The notes beneath the pieces are model-generated. The model did no database searches. It was not told where the DNA came from and was given only the letters and a program-made list of their open reading frames with translations. Position numbers and translations under genes: made by a program. A DNA stretch of 64,000 nt from Cocos nucifera (taxonomy: Eukaryota > Streptophyta > Magnoliopsida > Arecales > Arecaceae): NCBI GenBank assembly GCA_006176705.1, contig QRFJ01000085.1:1635523-1699522 (forward strand), written 5' to 3'. Every line of letters starts with the position of its first letter. Position 1 is the first letter of the stretch. Shown piece by piece: positions 45,076 through 58,404 of the stretch.

Positions 45076-48000
45076 TGATAGAAAACATGCAGGATTTCAT
45101 GCATAGATTTTAAAACTTTTTCGAAATATAGAGCAGCGAAAGAGATAGATTAAACATTTAATCTATAACATGCATGTAATCAAATTACAAAATTCTACAT
45201 CAATGATCTATAATATGTTATGATACAAATATAAATTTAAAATTAAATTAATCATAAGTAGTATTGATCATATCAATACCTAGATCTAGAATAATTCTAG
45301 ATCTAATCCTAAATCACATCTAGATTACCAAAAGATCAAATCTCTTATCTTTGCATGGGTCGAGAACTCCACAGTTGAATCCATTATTGCCTTTGGAGCC
45401 GCACATGCATCCGACCTCTATAGGTGATCCACACGAACCTACAACACAGATCAAAAGTTCGTCGAACGAAGATCCGCTCGAAGTGCTAGCTTCTCGTGGA
45501 TCCCTCTCGATGGTTAATCAAATACATGTTCTTTGGATCTCTTGGATAATCCAAGAGATGAAGAACATGAGGAGGAATGAGGGAGGAATCCAATCCTTGG
45601 ATCTCCCATAAATCAGAAAATAAAAAGACATATGAAAAAAACTCTAGGAGAAGATAAATCTTCTCCTTCAGGATATCAACAGTTGATGTCCTGAAAACAT
45701 CAATTATGCTAGATTCAGAGGAGACATTCTTCTCTGGATTTTTTTTAAAATTTTCAAGATATCATAGCCTCAAATTTTTCTCATAAAAATTTCATAAACA
45801 AAATTGAGAAGAAGGGCTCTCAAGGAAACCCTAAGAGAAGACCTTCTTCTCTTCTTCTTCTCGCATCAGGATATGATTAGATCATGTCCAAAAATGATCA
45901 CCATGCCCCAACACCTTGGAGCACAGATCCCATGCTCTCTTTCTCTCTCTCTCTCTCTTTCATATCTTTATTATATAAAAATCACATAAAATATTGAAGA
46001 AGAAGATACTCAAAAGAAAATAAAGAGAAGATAATCTTCTCTTACCTTTATGCCTTTATGACATCAATGATTGATGTCCAGATAAAGATCTTTTCTCTAA
46101 GGATCTTAGCGCCATCTTTCCTCAAGCCTTTCCTCTCTCTCTCTCTCTCAGATTTTTATCACATAAAAATTATAAAAAAAATAAAGAATAATGACTTTTA
46201 AATAAAATCATAAGAGAAGACAATCTTCTCTCTTACCTTATCTCTTCAAGACATCAACCTTTGATGTCTTAATTGAAGGCTCTTCTCCATGAATCTTGGT
46301 ACCATAAATCCTCCACGCCTTCTCCTCCTTTTTTTTAAATTTTTTATAATTTTTTAAAGATTTTTCACATCCTCAAACCATCTCATAAGAGGCGTCCATC
46401 TTTTATTGCAAGACTAGGTCAAAACCTAGTCAAAGAAGGACTTCTATGGGGTGTCCAACTCTTGGATGCCTCTTTCACTTATTTTTTTATGTAACCACTG
46501 ATTCTCATGCACAAAACTAAGAGAAAAAAGATTGAATAAGATAGAGGGGTGTGGGTAGAGTTGGCGCACAAGGGAGGGAGGAGTTTGGGTCAAAGAAGAC
46601 TCTTCCAAGTAGGAAATAATTTCCAACTTTCTTCTAATTTTGATCAAATCAAATTTAAATCCAATTCCTGAGATAATGAGGTATGAAAAATCATTTCTTA
46701 GGCATGAAAATCATAGAAAAAAATTTAAAATTAAAATATAGTGTAGGCTTTCTTAGGTGCAAGTGAAAGAGAGTTCCAATCCAACTAGAACTCCTCTTAT
46801 TTGATTAGATCAAAATTATTTTAAATTTAATTTAAATTTTATTTAAACTAGATTAAATATAATCTAATTAAGAATGATCTTAGTCCAACTAAAAGTCTAA
46901 TTAAATCAGATTAAATTAAGATTTAAATCTGATTTAAATCCTATGTCAATCAGGTGCACCCATGTCCTAGTCAAACAAGGAATTGTTCTTCCCGTGCAAT
47001 TGGCTTATCCAATAAATCAATTAGATTTAATCTAATTAAATTTAAATTAATTCTAATTGAATTTAATTTAATTAGATTTAATCTCATCCTGATTGCTCAA
47101 TCAAATTGAGCTAATTAGCAATCCAATTGCTAATCGATCCTCCTACAACACTTGCATTTGGTCAAATATCAATCGCATTGAATGTTTGACTTCGAAACGA
47201 TTGTCAATCGTCGATTAACCATCCAATCAGATTACAAGCTCTAATGTGTGTGACCCCATAGATTTGAACTTAAGTCGGTAGTACAGAAATTAATTTCTGT
47301 ATCAATCGAAGTTACCATCTAGCAATGATTCTCGACGTTCGGATAGATTGAATGTATGCAAAACAACATTCTTAGAACCCTAACCCATGGTTACCATATA
47401 ATTCATCCCTATGACCAATAATGCTCAAGACGATTTTGAGTATGCTGTCAAACACTCATACAAGTCATCTCTATTGTGTCTCAAAATTTTGTAAATCCCA
47501 TGACACCTCACGAGGATTACCCAGGCCTAGGTTTTGCTAAATTGAAATACAGCAAGACATTCTATTTCTGAAGTTAATCAGGAGTGGTCAATCCCATCTT
47601 GACTCACACACTGACTCTATAAGTACTTGACTATACCCAAAAATCTTTCGTCATCTATATTAGAAATACAGGCAGTCCAGCACCAAAGTACAGTGAGTTG
47701 CTCGTAAGTCATCATGACGATCTCAGATCAGAGGGACACTTATATCCATTAGCCTTAGCTTGCTATTCTTGATAGTAGAGTACTACGTTGATCACGTTCA
47801 GTGTAGATATACTCCTACATCTCATCTAGATGCCAAATAGTATCTCCACACCATTTGGTTATGAGGACAACCAACGCATATGGCATACAGCGACCTACAC
47901 TCAATAAGTTATCATCCTTGTTAATAACTTATCATTTGGTCGTGAACAATTTAAGAACCATCCGATAAATTCTTCTTTATCGATTGATTATGGTTCTAAG

Positions 48001-48143
48001 GATTTCAACATAATTTAGGAGTTTATTTAAGTAAGATAGAACTTTTATGATGAAACAATCAAATTACTATCATTATTAGATAATTCATATACTAATTTCA
48101 ATCATCTACTAAGATAATTGACTTTAAGACATATTTTTCAACA
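45076..48143 (-). repeat. 3' LTR of element B (left copy)
   Basis: Plus-strand ends TGATAGAAAACATGCAGG and ATATTTTTCAACA. It includes a (CT)n run near 45942-45957, three palindromic GACATCAA/TTGATGTC blocks near 45670, 46062 and 46250, and a near-perfect palindrome with 11-base arms AGATCTAGAAT/ATTCTAGATCT near 45281-45303. Confidence 0.9.
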
Positions 48144-48170
48144 ACTCTCATTTGGACTAAAGTCAATCAG
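48144..48170 (-). other. Polypurine tract of element B
   Basis: On the minus strand CCAAATGAGAGT directly precedes the 3' LTR start TGTTGAAAAATATG, the usual Copia arrangement. Confidence 0.7.
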
Positions 48171-48439
48171 AATGATATCAAATATCCTATCTTCCACTTG
48201 AGTTCGTAGAACTCCTTAGTTTCGAGGCCTTAATAAATGGCTTGGTCAAGTTCTCCTTTTACATCGATCTTCTAAAGATCGATGTCATTCTGATCAAATA
48301 GCTAAGATGAAATCGATGCAAAATATGCTGGTCCTTTGGTTCTTTAGCCTGAGCTATGGCTCCAGTGCTACGATAGAACTGGACCATAGGTGGAGGTGCC
48401 ACTCCCAACCTGCTAATGAACCTCAGTAACTACATAGCT

Positions 48440-50320
48440 TACATGGCAGCATTATATGCCATGATGTACTCTACATCACTAACTAAATAGGCTAAAGTAT
48501 CCTGCTTGGAATCTTTCCAGCAGATTGTTCCTACAATTAGGGTATGAGTCGACATTCTCTTATTGTCATCTTGTTCTGACTGAAATCAAAACATCCATAT
48601 ATTTTAAGTTAGTACTTTCATATTTGAATCACTGGATTTTAGTATTTTTTAAATACTTAGGAATTGTCTATACAATTCTTCAATGGCTCTTACTTGGATC
48701 AGACTGGTATCTGCTCACTACCTTTAGTGAGTATACCATGTCTAATCTCGTACATGGATGAATAAGATGACAGCTAAACCTTTATTCCTTGCAATGTTGG
48801 AATACTATTTTGGATTAAGAGAATTTCATCCTCAAACATTACAAGTAATAACACTACAAAATATTTTGCCCAATAATAAGTGCAGGGTTTATCTTTGTTC
48901 ATAACTAAGATATACGTTCAGAACATATATTCAAACTCTGAGATGATACTCAGACAAGATTTATAGGTCCTTACCTTTCCGTCTACGCTACTCTGATCCT
49001 ATTAAAAATCCATTCACATTCAATGAATTTTATTCCTTCAGGTGATCAACTAGTGTCCATACATCATTGATTTTCATAGACTTCAATTTGGATCATATGG
49101 CTCTAAGCCACTTCTCATAATCAGGCTACTGCACTATATCCTTATAGATGATCAGATCCTTATTGTTTTCATCGAGCTCAACATGATCGCCATCTCAGAT
49201 CTAAACATTAAAGTATCTGTCTAGCTAACATGGTACTCTATCAGATCTTCTTAAAGGTGACACTTTAATGGGCTCCGAATTTGATCTGATCAAATCCAAT
49301 TCTATAGTTTTATCAGATAACGTTAATTTTTTTCTACCAGTCAAACTTTTACAAGTTCAACTTGATAGGCATCGGTTCCTTCTCTAAAGAACTCCTTGCT
49401 AAAAGGAATATCCTACTGCTGATGAACATCTTATGTTCTTTAGCATAGCAGAATTAATAATCGTTAAATACTTATTGGATCAGGATCCAAGTTTATCTGT
49501 GTGCAAATATATGACATAGGTTGATCAACTCTAAATCTAAAAGTGAGAGAATCTAGGTCTACGCTCGATCCATATCCTATATGGAGTCAATGCAACAGAT
49601 TAACTTGATATAAAATTTTAGAGTAAAAAAAATAGTCACAAGAGCATAACCCTGCAACAGGCAAACATGTATATCCTATTGTGGATTGAACCATGTCTAA
49701 TAAAGTTTAATTTCTTCTTTTAGATACACTATGTTTTGAAAAAAAATCCATTAAGAGAGAATCCTATTCTCTCCTAGATATGTCACAAACTCACTGGATA
49801 AGTATTTGCCTCCTCGATCTGATCGAAGAGTTTTAATACCTTATCCAGTTTATTTTTTTTTCATTATTGAATCATTTGAATATTTTAAATGATTCATCTT
49901 AGACGTACCCATACCTAGGTAGATCATCTATAATGAAATATTAATATTTTTCTTTGGCATTTAAGTTCAAGGTCCACATACATCACTATGTATGAGACTT
50001 AGAACGTTATCGGCTCCTTCACCTTTTTTAGTAAAAGATAACTTTATCATCTTTCCAAGAAGATAAGATTCATAGGCTCTGAATGATTCACAATCACTGA
50101 TATCGAGGTTTTTCTCTTAAGTTAACCCATTTATCCTGTTCTTGTCAATATGACTAAGTCTGTAATGTCAAACATAGACATCCATGACATAATCTAACTA
50201 GGATGTGTACATTCCACTTATCTTAAGTCCTTACAATGAATTGTATAAGACCACCGGTATCTAATACCCAGATAGTAGAACTACATATAGAGAAGTTTTA
50301 AAGTGTTATCATATAACGTC
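48440..50320 (-). pseudogene. Element B pol remnant (integrase, reduced RT, RNase H)
   Basis: Reading right to left on the minus strand: GAG-pre-integrase (HYRLSHIDKNRINGL, about 50170-50130), integrase (LIHSDVCGP near 50000; IKTLRSDRGGKYLSSEFVTY near 49840-49780), a strongly shortened RT (GKVRTYKSCLS near 48990-48960; VVSRYQSDPSKS near 48735-48690) and RNase H (CWKDSKQDTLAYL and VEYIMAYNAAM near 48530-48450). The middle of the RT, including the catalytic YVDD box, was not found, so an internal deletion is likely. Many stops. Confidence 0.75.
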
Positions 50321-52608
50321 TTTAATGAGCAACTTTTGCTCCTTTATCTTGTTCAACCTATTGTAGTCAAGAAAAGCAAGACAAATCTTCTTCCTATGAT
50401 CATGTTTCAGACATTAGAAGTATTATGCCTGATTTGGGTTAACCTTGGACTAATTATTTTGACTGGGCTCAGAAGTCCCAATACGAATCCATTCGTACTG
50501 TTGAACCAATATTCAACTTTTGATACTGATTATCGAAGTTGGGTCTATAAGTCTTCACTATCTAACAGTGATAGGAGCAATTAGGATTTAACCTTAATAA
50601 AGAACAATGACCTATTGTATATGAATCATTTTAAGCCTAAAGACTTGGACTTTAATCTAAAGATTCTCCCACTATTTTATTCAAACTGGTAGCCTCTACC
50701 TCCAATTCGATGAATTACTTTAATTTCTTAGTAGGTACTAGAATCCACATAGATTGCATACGAGCCCAACTTTGGTTGGCCCATCCATGTACATCTAAGG
50801 GTAGGTTCATAACCAATTATTTTTTCAAATAATTTTTAGTAATTTTAATTTTTCCCCAGGCCCTAATCAGTTGGCTTTGGCTTTCTCAGAAAAGGGTCCA
50901 GTTAGGTCCAACCATTAACATGATCATACTTGGCGCATCCAACCAATGAATGATCAGGCCTAATTTTGGTTGGCCAATCCAACCACCATTAGAGAGACAC
51001 ATCTAAGTCGTCATATGATGGATAATAATTCCAATAGTCAATAAGCACCAGGCCTTTAGGCCTTTAATGATTATTGAGTTAATGGACCTATTATCAAACA
51101 CCTTAATGGGAGGCTATGACTCCGTTATCCCCATAATTTTATCATTTTAAGGACCTAATAATTTTAGAAAATTTAAATTATTAGTGATTTAAGAATAGAA
51201 AGGACATTGACCAATTTGCTCCCACTGACTTCATCAAGTCAAGTCCTCCCACTGACTTTGTAAGTCACTGATAAGGATTAGAATCAATTACAGTCCATAG
51301 ATACCTAAATTAGTCTCACTAAATAAAATCAGTCTCATTGATTTTCTATGTGACATGGGTTAGCATGAATCAATGAGCGATCTAATCAAAAACTTGATTA
51401 ACCACATTGGCCAGGTGAGTGAGATCGGTGGAAGGGTCTGCCAAGGTTTGCCTTAAACACCATCAGAAATAGTTAGGTAAGTAGGCTGCCAATTAAAAAT
51501 CATCAATTTGGAATGCCAAATTTATCTTAGACATCAATTGGTTTGTCAGTTTTGATTTAGTCTGCCTAAAGACTCGGGCTCAACCACTGAGCCACGATCA
51601 ACATCCATTTGTTAGATGTATAGTCTTTGATCAACTACAACTATTAAAGTGATCTATAGAAATGACCTAATCCTAATTAACTATTAATTAGGTTTGATCA
51701 ATTTCTTAACTATGTCCATATTTAATCTAACCCTAGGTCTAATCCTGTTAAGGATCTGATCAAAGCTAACCCATTTTTCTTTAACCCATGTATTATGAAA
51801 TTATCTTAGGATCTTCAAATCACAAACCTAGATCTTAAATAATCACTTAATTCTCAATTAAGTTTAAGTCTTATGGATTTAGGTTTATGGAATCTCAGAA
51901 CTAGTTTCTGATTTAATTGTTTGAAATATTTTCAAATTATATTGAATCATATTCAATATATAGTTTTAGATCTGATTTGTTTCATTGTTTAGATCATATC
52001 CTAGAATTTTAAATCTAAGATTATGTAGAAAGTAAGTTCACGATTTAATTTCTACAAAATAAATATGTCATACATATACATTCTAGATTCAAAACAAAAA
52101 TTATATATCAACATATGCAATAAGAGGATTAGATCTAAATATAAAATGCATCATGTGGATTAGATCATAAATTATTTAAAATTAGATTTAAAATCTAAAA
52201 ATAAATCATAAATTACTTTAGATTTTATCTAATACATTTATAACTTAGATTTTTTGAATTAGCATATACTAGGATAATCTTTCCACTGTAAGGGATAAAC
52301 CTTACAGCAGGACAATCTTATGGCAGTATGTGCAATCATGATATTATTTAGATCTAATCTAAATAATTTAAAATAAATCTATTAAATTTTAGATTTAAAT
52401 TAAAAAATTAAATCATAAATTTTCTTAGATCTAATCTAAATAATTTATGATTTTGATTTAGATCAGCATATATTAGGACAACCTTTTTATTGTAAGAGGT
52501 TAACCTTACAACAGGACAACCTTATGGCAGTATGTGCGATCTTTAATTAACTTTAATTTTTAGATTTAATCTAAAGCATACATAAACATGTTATAATAGA
52601 ACCTAGAT
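50321..52608 (-). other. Leader and unassigned interior of element B
   Basis: About 2.3 kb between the primer-binding site and the pol remnant. The segment 51340-51450 resembles the Copia A leader. A roughly 77-bp direct repeat occurs at 52261-52337 and 52465-52541 (each starting AGCATATA-TAGGA and ending CAGTATGTGC-ATC). No gag motif was recognised, so gag is deleted or too decayed. Confidence 0.55.
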
Positions 52609-52620
52609 GCTCTGATACCA
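52609..52620 (-). other. Primer-binding site of element B
   Basis: Plus-strand GCTCTGATACCA, the exact complement of TGGTATCAGAGC, the initiator-tRNA-Met site. It abuts the right LTR and fixes the orientation of B as minus. Confidence 0.92.
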
Positions 52621-55600
52621 TGGATAGAAAATATGTAGGATTTCATGCATAGATTTCAAAACTTTTTCGAAATATAGAGCAGCGGAAGACATAGATTAAA
52701 CTATTTAATCTACAATATGCATATGATCAAATTATAAAACCCTACATCAAAAATCTATAACATGTTATGATGCAACTATAAATTTAAAATTAAATTAATC
52801 ATAAGTGGTATTGATCATATCAATACCTAGATCTAGAATAATTCTAGATCTAACCCTAGATCACATCTAGGTCACTAAGAGATCAGATCTCTTACCTTTG
52901 TGTGGATCGAGAACTCCATGATTGAATCCATTGTTGCCTTTGGAGCTGCACATGCATCCGACCTCTATAGGTGATCCACATGAACCTGTAACATAGATCG
53001 GAGGTTCGTCGAATGAAGATCTGCTCGAAGTGCTAGCTTCTCATGGATCCCTCCTGATGGTTAATCAAATACATGTTCTTTGGATCTCTTGGACAATCGA
53101 AGAGATGAAGAACATGAGGAGGAATGAGGGAGGAATCCAACCCTTGGATCTTCCATAAATCAAAAAATAAAAAGACATATGAAAAAAATCCTAGGAGAAG
53201 ATAAATCTTCTCCTTCAGGATGTCAACGGTTGATGTCCTAAAAATATCTATTATGCTAGGTTCAGAGGAGACCTTATCCTCTGGATTTTTTTCTAATTTT
53301 TTAGATATCACACCCTCAGATTTTTTTCATAAAAATCTCATAAATAAAATTGAGAAGAAGGGTTCTCAAGGAAACCCTAAGAGAAGACCTTCTTCTCTTC
53401 TTCTTCTCACATCAGGATATGATCAGATCATGTCCAAAAATGATCACCATGCCCTAACACCTTAGAGCACAGATCCCATGCCCTCTTTCTCTCTCACTCT
53501 CTCTCAGATCTTTATCATATAAAAATCACATAAAATAATTAAGAAGAAGATGCTCAAAAGAAAATAAAGAGAAGATAATCTTCTCTTACCTTTGTACCTT
53601 CATGACATCAATGATTGATGTCCAGATGAAGATCTTTTCTCTAAGAATCTTAGCCCCATCTTTCCTCAAGCCCTTCCTCTCTCTCTCTCTCAAATTTTTA
53701 TCATATAAAAATTATAAAAAAAAATAAAGGATAAAGACTTTTAAATAAAATCATAAGAGAAGACAATCTTCTCTCTTACCTTGTCTCTTCAAGACATCAA
53801 CCTTTGATGTCTTAATTGAAGGCTCTTCTCTATGAATCTTGGTACCACAAATCCTCCACGCCTTCTTCTCCTTTTCTTCTATTTTTTTATAATTTTTCTA
53901 AAATTTTTCACATCCTCAAACCATCTCATAAGAGGCGTCCACTTTTTATTGCAAGACTAGGTCAAAACCTAATCAAAAAAGGACTTCTATGGGGTGTCCA
54001 ACTCTTGGACGCCCCTCCCACTTATTTTTTCATGTAACCACTGATTCTCATGCATAAAACCAAGAGAAAAAGGATTGAATAAGATAGAGGGGCATGGGTA
54101 GAGTTGGTGCACAAGGGAGGGAGAAGTTTGGATCAAAGAAGACTCTTCCAAGTAGGAAACAATTTCTAACTTCCTTCTAATTTTGACCAAATCAAATTTA
54201 AATCTAATTCCTAAGATAATGGGATGTGAAAAATCATTTCTTAGGCATGAAAATCATAGAAAAAATCTAAAATTAAAATATGATGTGGGCTTTCTTAGGC
54301 GCAAGTGAAAGAGAGAGTCTCAGTCCAACTAAGACTCCACTTGTTTGAGTAGATTAAAATTATTTTAAATTTAATTTAAATTTTATTTAAATTAGATTAA
54401 ATATAACCTAATTATGGGTGATCCTAGTTTAACTAGGAGTTTAATTAAATCAGATTAAATCAAGATTTAAATCTGATTTAAATCTTAAGTCAATTAGGTG
54501 CATCCAAGTCCTAGTCAAACAAGAAATTATTCTTCCCTTGCAACTAGATTATCCAATAAACCAATTAGACTTAATCTAATTAAATCTAAATCAATTCTAA
54601 TTAAATCTAATTCAATTAGACTTGATCTTAGCCTGATTGCTCAATCAAATTAAGTCAATTAGCAATCCAATTGCTAATCGATCCTCCTGTAATACTTACA
54701 TTTGGTCAAACATCAATCGCATTGAATATTTGGCCTCGAAATGATTCTCAATCATCGATAAACCATCCGATCAGATTACAAGCTCTAATGTATGTGACCC
54801 CATAGGTTCGAACCTAAGTCGGTAGTACAGAAATTAATTTCTGTATCAATTGAAGTTACCATCTAGCAATGGTTCTCGACGTCCGAATAGGTCGAATGTA
54901 TGCAAAGCAACATTCTTAGAATCCTGGCCCATGGTTACTGTATAATTCATCCCTATGACCAATAATGCTCAAAATGACTTTGAGTATGCTGTCAAATACT
55001 CATACAAGTCATCTCTATTGTATCTCAAAATTTTGTAAATTCCATGACACTTCATGAGGATTACCCAGGCCTAGGTTTTGCTAAATTAAAACACAGTGAG
55101 ACATTCTCTTCCTGAAGTTAATCAGGAGTAGTCAATCCCATTTTGACTCACATACCGACTCTACAAGTACTTGACTATACCTAAAAACCTTCCATCATCT
55201 ATATTAAAAATATAGATAGTCCAACATTAAAGTACAGTGAGTTGCTCGCAAGTCACCATGGCGATCTTAGGTCGGAGAGACACTTATATCCATTGGTCTT
55301 AGCTAGCTATTTTTGATAGTAGAGTACTATATTGATCACGTTCAGTGTAGATATACTCCTATATCTCATCTAGATGTCATACTAGTATCTTCACACCACT
55401 TGATTACGAGGACAACCAATGCATATGGCATACAGTGATCTATACTCGATAAATTATCATCCTTGTTAATAACTTATCATTTGATCATGAACAATTTAAG
55501 AACCATTCGATAAATCCTCCTTTACCGAATGATTGTGGTTCTAAGAACTTCATTATAATTTAGAAGTTCATTTAAGGAAGATAGAACTTTTATAATGAAA

Positions 55601-55691
55601 CAATCAAATTACTATAATTATTAGATAATTCATATACTAATTCTAATCATCTACTACTTAGATGATTGGCTTTAGGACATATTTTTCAATA
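52621..55691 (-). repeat. 5' LTR of element B (right copy)
   Basis: Plus-strand start TGGATAGAAAATATG and end ATATTTTTCAATA (CA mutated to TA). It aligns with 45076-48143 and with solo LTR S and carries the same palindromic blocks (near 53215, 53605 and 53790). Target duplication TGTTT follows. Confidence 0.9.
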
Positions 55692-55696
55692 TGTTT

Positions 55697-56097
55697 ATAT
55701 GCAATGGTGGTGCTATTAGTTGGAAGAGTTTCAAGCAGATAGTGATAGCAGACTCCACCATGGAAGAAGAATACATTACTACATCGAAAGCTGTGAAGGA
55801 GGCATTCTAGTATAAAAAATTTGCTGAAAGCTCGAAGTAATACCATCGAATGTCGTTCCTCTGTACTATGATAATAATGACGCCATAGTCCTAGTTAAGG
55901 AGCTGAGGTCTCATCAAAAATTTAAGCATATCAAGCAGTGATTCCACCTGATTCACGATTATATTGAGAAGGAATATGTCGAGGTCAAGAGAATCGACAC
56001 CGCAGACAATGCGACTGATCCATTAATGAAGCCATTGAGCCAACAGAAGATCGAAGCTCACTTAGAGAATATCGAACTTAGATTTATAGTCAATTAG
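55697..56097 (+). pseudogene. Copia A RNase H, second fragment
   Basis: Resumes with CNGGAISWKSFKQ and DSTMEEEYITTSKAVKE (about 55712-55800) after element B, followed by DNNDAIVLVKELRSHQKFKH and a C-terminal ADNATDPLMKPLSQQKIEAH, all Copia RNase H blocks. A stop near 55808 and a frame change break it. It ends about 20 bp before the 3' LTR, with the polypurine tract CAAGTGAGAG at 56106-56115. Confidence 0.85.
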
Positions 56098-56117
56098 CTT
56101 TAGGTCAAGTGAGAGTT

Positions 56118-58404
56118 TGCTAGATGTATGCCCTATAAGATAGATTGGCTAAACACTAGTAACACACTTCTAGGAGTAATTTTATAATTTTAATTATAAA
56201 TTAATAAAAAAATTATGTTCTATCACAGTGTGTATTTAAAGTATTTATGATACATTCTTTGAGTTAATGATAATGACAATTCATATTTTCAAGAATTAAA
56301 AATTTAAGATATGAATTTTTATAATTAACTCATAAATTGCTTATGACCGTAGGATCATCATGAGGATGGTGATCGATCCAGAAGGTTGGTGTACGATCGC
56401 TTTCTTAGGATAAATGAGTCTTGAATTTATGATTTAAAAATATCGGAGTGAGAGTATAGGTACTCGTTAGAGAACGAGGGTACTAAGCGTGACCACCTCG
56501 AACAGTCATAAGAAAGTCTATCTTTTCGTCGATGACTGGCTCGATGCTACAGTGATGTATTTGATTCTTTGACCTAAGATGCATCAACAGTTCATCTTGA
56601 GGATGTTATAATTTGACTATACCATAACTCGATCTCCTAGCCATTCGAAATCCTGAGGTATATGTTGGCTATAGCATGTTCATTATAGAAATTGAATTAC
56701 ACCAGTAAGAGATCTATCTACCTCGATAGATGAGGAGTAGCTCTATGATGATCATGAGATTGAGTCCATAAGCTCATGCCCATGGCAGTATGAAGATGAT
56801 AGAAAGAATTTCTATTAGGATTTCACATCAAACTCAAATCAAATGATTAATTCATATGACAGATATTGGGTTTGATGAGTTTACCTTAACCCTAATCCTA
56901 TCGGAGCTCAAGATAGAAGAATCCAATCACACAGGTAGCTACATCGAGAGATTCACTTTTAGTTCTGATGGCTTGCTACCATGTACTGCTAGGTGTTACT
57001 GATGGATTTTGAAAGCAATTAGAATGATCTTAATGATCGATTATTCTAATTGTATGAATCAAAAAATTCTAGTCCATCAAAAGATATTTCGATGATATCG
57101 ATGATGAAGATCGCGATATATCTCATTACCATATGAAACTGAACCTAACTGGATCACACAAATAAGAATTTGAATTTGGATGTGATCAATCCAACTAATT
57201 CAGTTTGATTGATTTGGATTGGATCTAATTAGATTCAAGAAAATCATGCTAGCATACGATTGAGCCTAACTTTCTCCTTCTATAATCTTTCTGATTCATC
57301 TCAGCTGAGCCAAATTATTTTGGACTCATCAGAAAATCCTATATGACTTTGTTCTTGTCTGACTGAAGCTTGTCTAGATTAAAAAAAATTATTTTAATCC
57401 ATCAGATGGAATCAAGATAATATCTGCCATTTTCTGTCATCCGCCATTTTTAGTTTCTAGGCAAGGGTCAATAGTTGACCCTGGACATTTGGACAGAGGG
57501 CCATGTGGCATGCACCCATTGGAGAGGACTTGGGGCTCTTGTCCCCTTGCTAAAAAGAGGAAAGAGAGAGGATGCATGCCCCCTTAGGCATGCACCCCAT
57601 GTGGATAAGGGAAGGAGTCCCATATAGATGGGACTCCAAGGTTTCATGATGAGATGAGACTCTTGGGCGCCACCTATTTGGGTTTATCCATCCATGGCGC
57701 CACTTTAGTGGATTTTTGAGGGACTCTAATCTGATTGGATCAGATATGTTGGCATCACCAATCAAATTTAGATTTGAGTAATCCAAGCAATATGATTGGT
57801 TGGATTTGTATAGCACTACATGGCACAGCAAGGTCTATTTAAAGGATCCTGTGCCCTAGGGTTTGTATCTTTGGATTTCCATGCCCATATGCTGCCACCA
57901 AATCCATCTCCATGCCACCTCTAGTATTCCTCTCCCTCTCCTCCACGTCCATATTAGTTTGGGCACTGTTTCAGCGATCAAGAGTTGATAGAAGCTGAAG
58001 CAAATATCAAAGATAGGACTTCTACATTAAGAGATAGGATGCTGCCTTCAAAGTTTGTTTGAAGGATTTACAAATCAGATCTAAATCTAATTTTTGAGAA
58101 TCAGATCTAGAAGAAGATCACGTCTAGATCCAGTCTGAGTAGATACTGATAGAGGTCAGGCACGTGTGTGGCTTGATCCAGGACCTCCAGACTTTAGTAG
58201 ATCATCAATTGGATAATTAGATTATCCGAACAAGGTATGAAATTAAATCTAATTTAATTTTAATTTTAGTTTTAATATCAAATCTATAAGATCAAATTTG
58301 AGATATCTCGAATCTGATTAGAATTATTTAAAAAAATTTTGAAATATTCTTTCACATCCAATCATATCTGAACGATCCTGTGGCAGGAAAATGTTGTTTT
58401 TCCT
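56118..58404 (+). repeat. 3' LTR of Copia A
   Basis: Starts TGCTAGATGTATGCCC and ends near GTTGTTTTTCCT. It aligns with the two parts of the 5' LTR and carries no nested insertion, which shows where S entered the other copy. The exact right end is uncertain by a few bases because the next sequence is Copia C. Confidence 0.83.

Larger units (their letters stand above)
45076..55691 (-). mobile_element. Copia retrotransposon B, minus strand, nested in Copia A
   Basis: LTRs at 45076-48143 and 52621-55691, each about 3.07 kb, with a perfect target duplication TGTTT (45071-45075 and 55692-55696). On the minus strand the 5' LTR is the right copy, followed by a primer-binding site at 52620-52609, a long leader, integrase, a reduced RT, RNase H, a polypurine tract and the 3' LTR at left. 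Total 10,616 bp. The LTRs are roughly nine-tenths identical by eye over the first 200 bases. Gag could not be recognised. Confidence 0.9.
31205..58404 (+). mobile_element. Copia retrotransposon A, large, carrying three nested insertions
   Basis: LTRs at 31205-36358 (interrupted by solo LTR S; 2276 bp without it and one target copy) and 56118-58404 (about 2287 bp). The internal part holds a long leader, gag (split by D), protease/integrase, RT and RNase H (split by B) in Copia order on the plus strand. Removing S, D and B leaves about 10.4 kb. It sits within Copia C material on both sides, but has no target duplication: the left flank ends AAACT and the right flank begins near CTATCAG. Confidence 0.87.
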
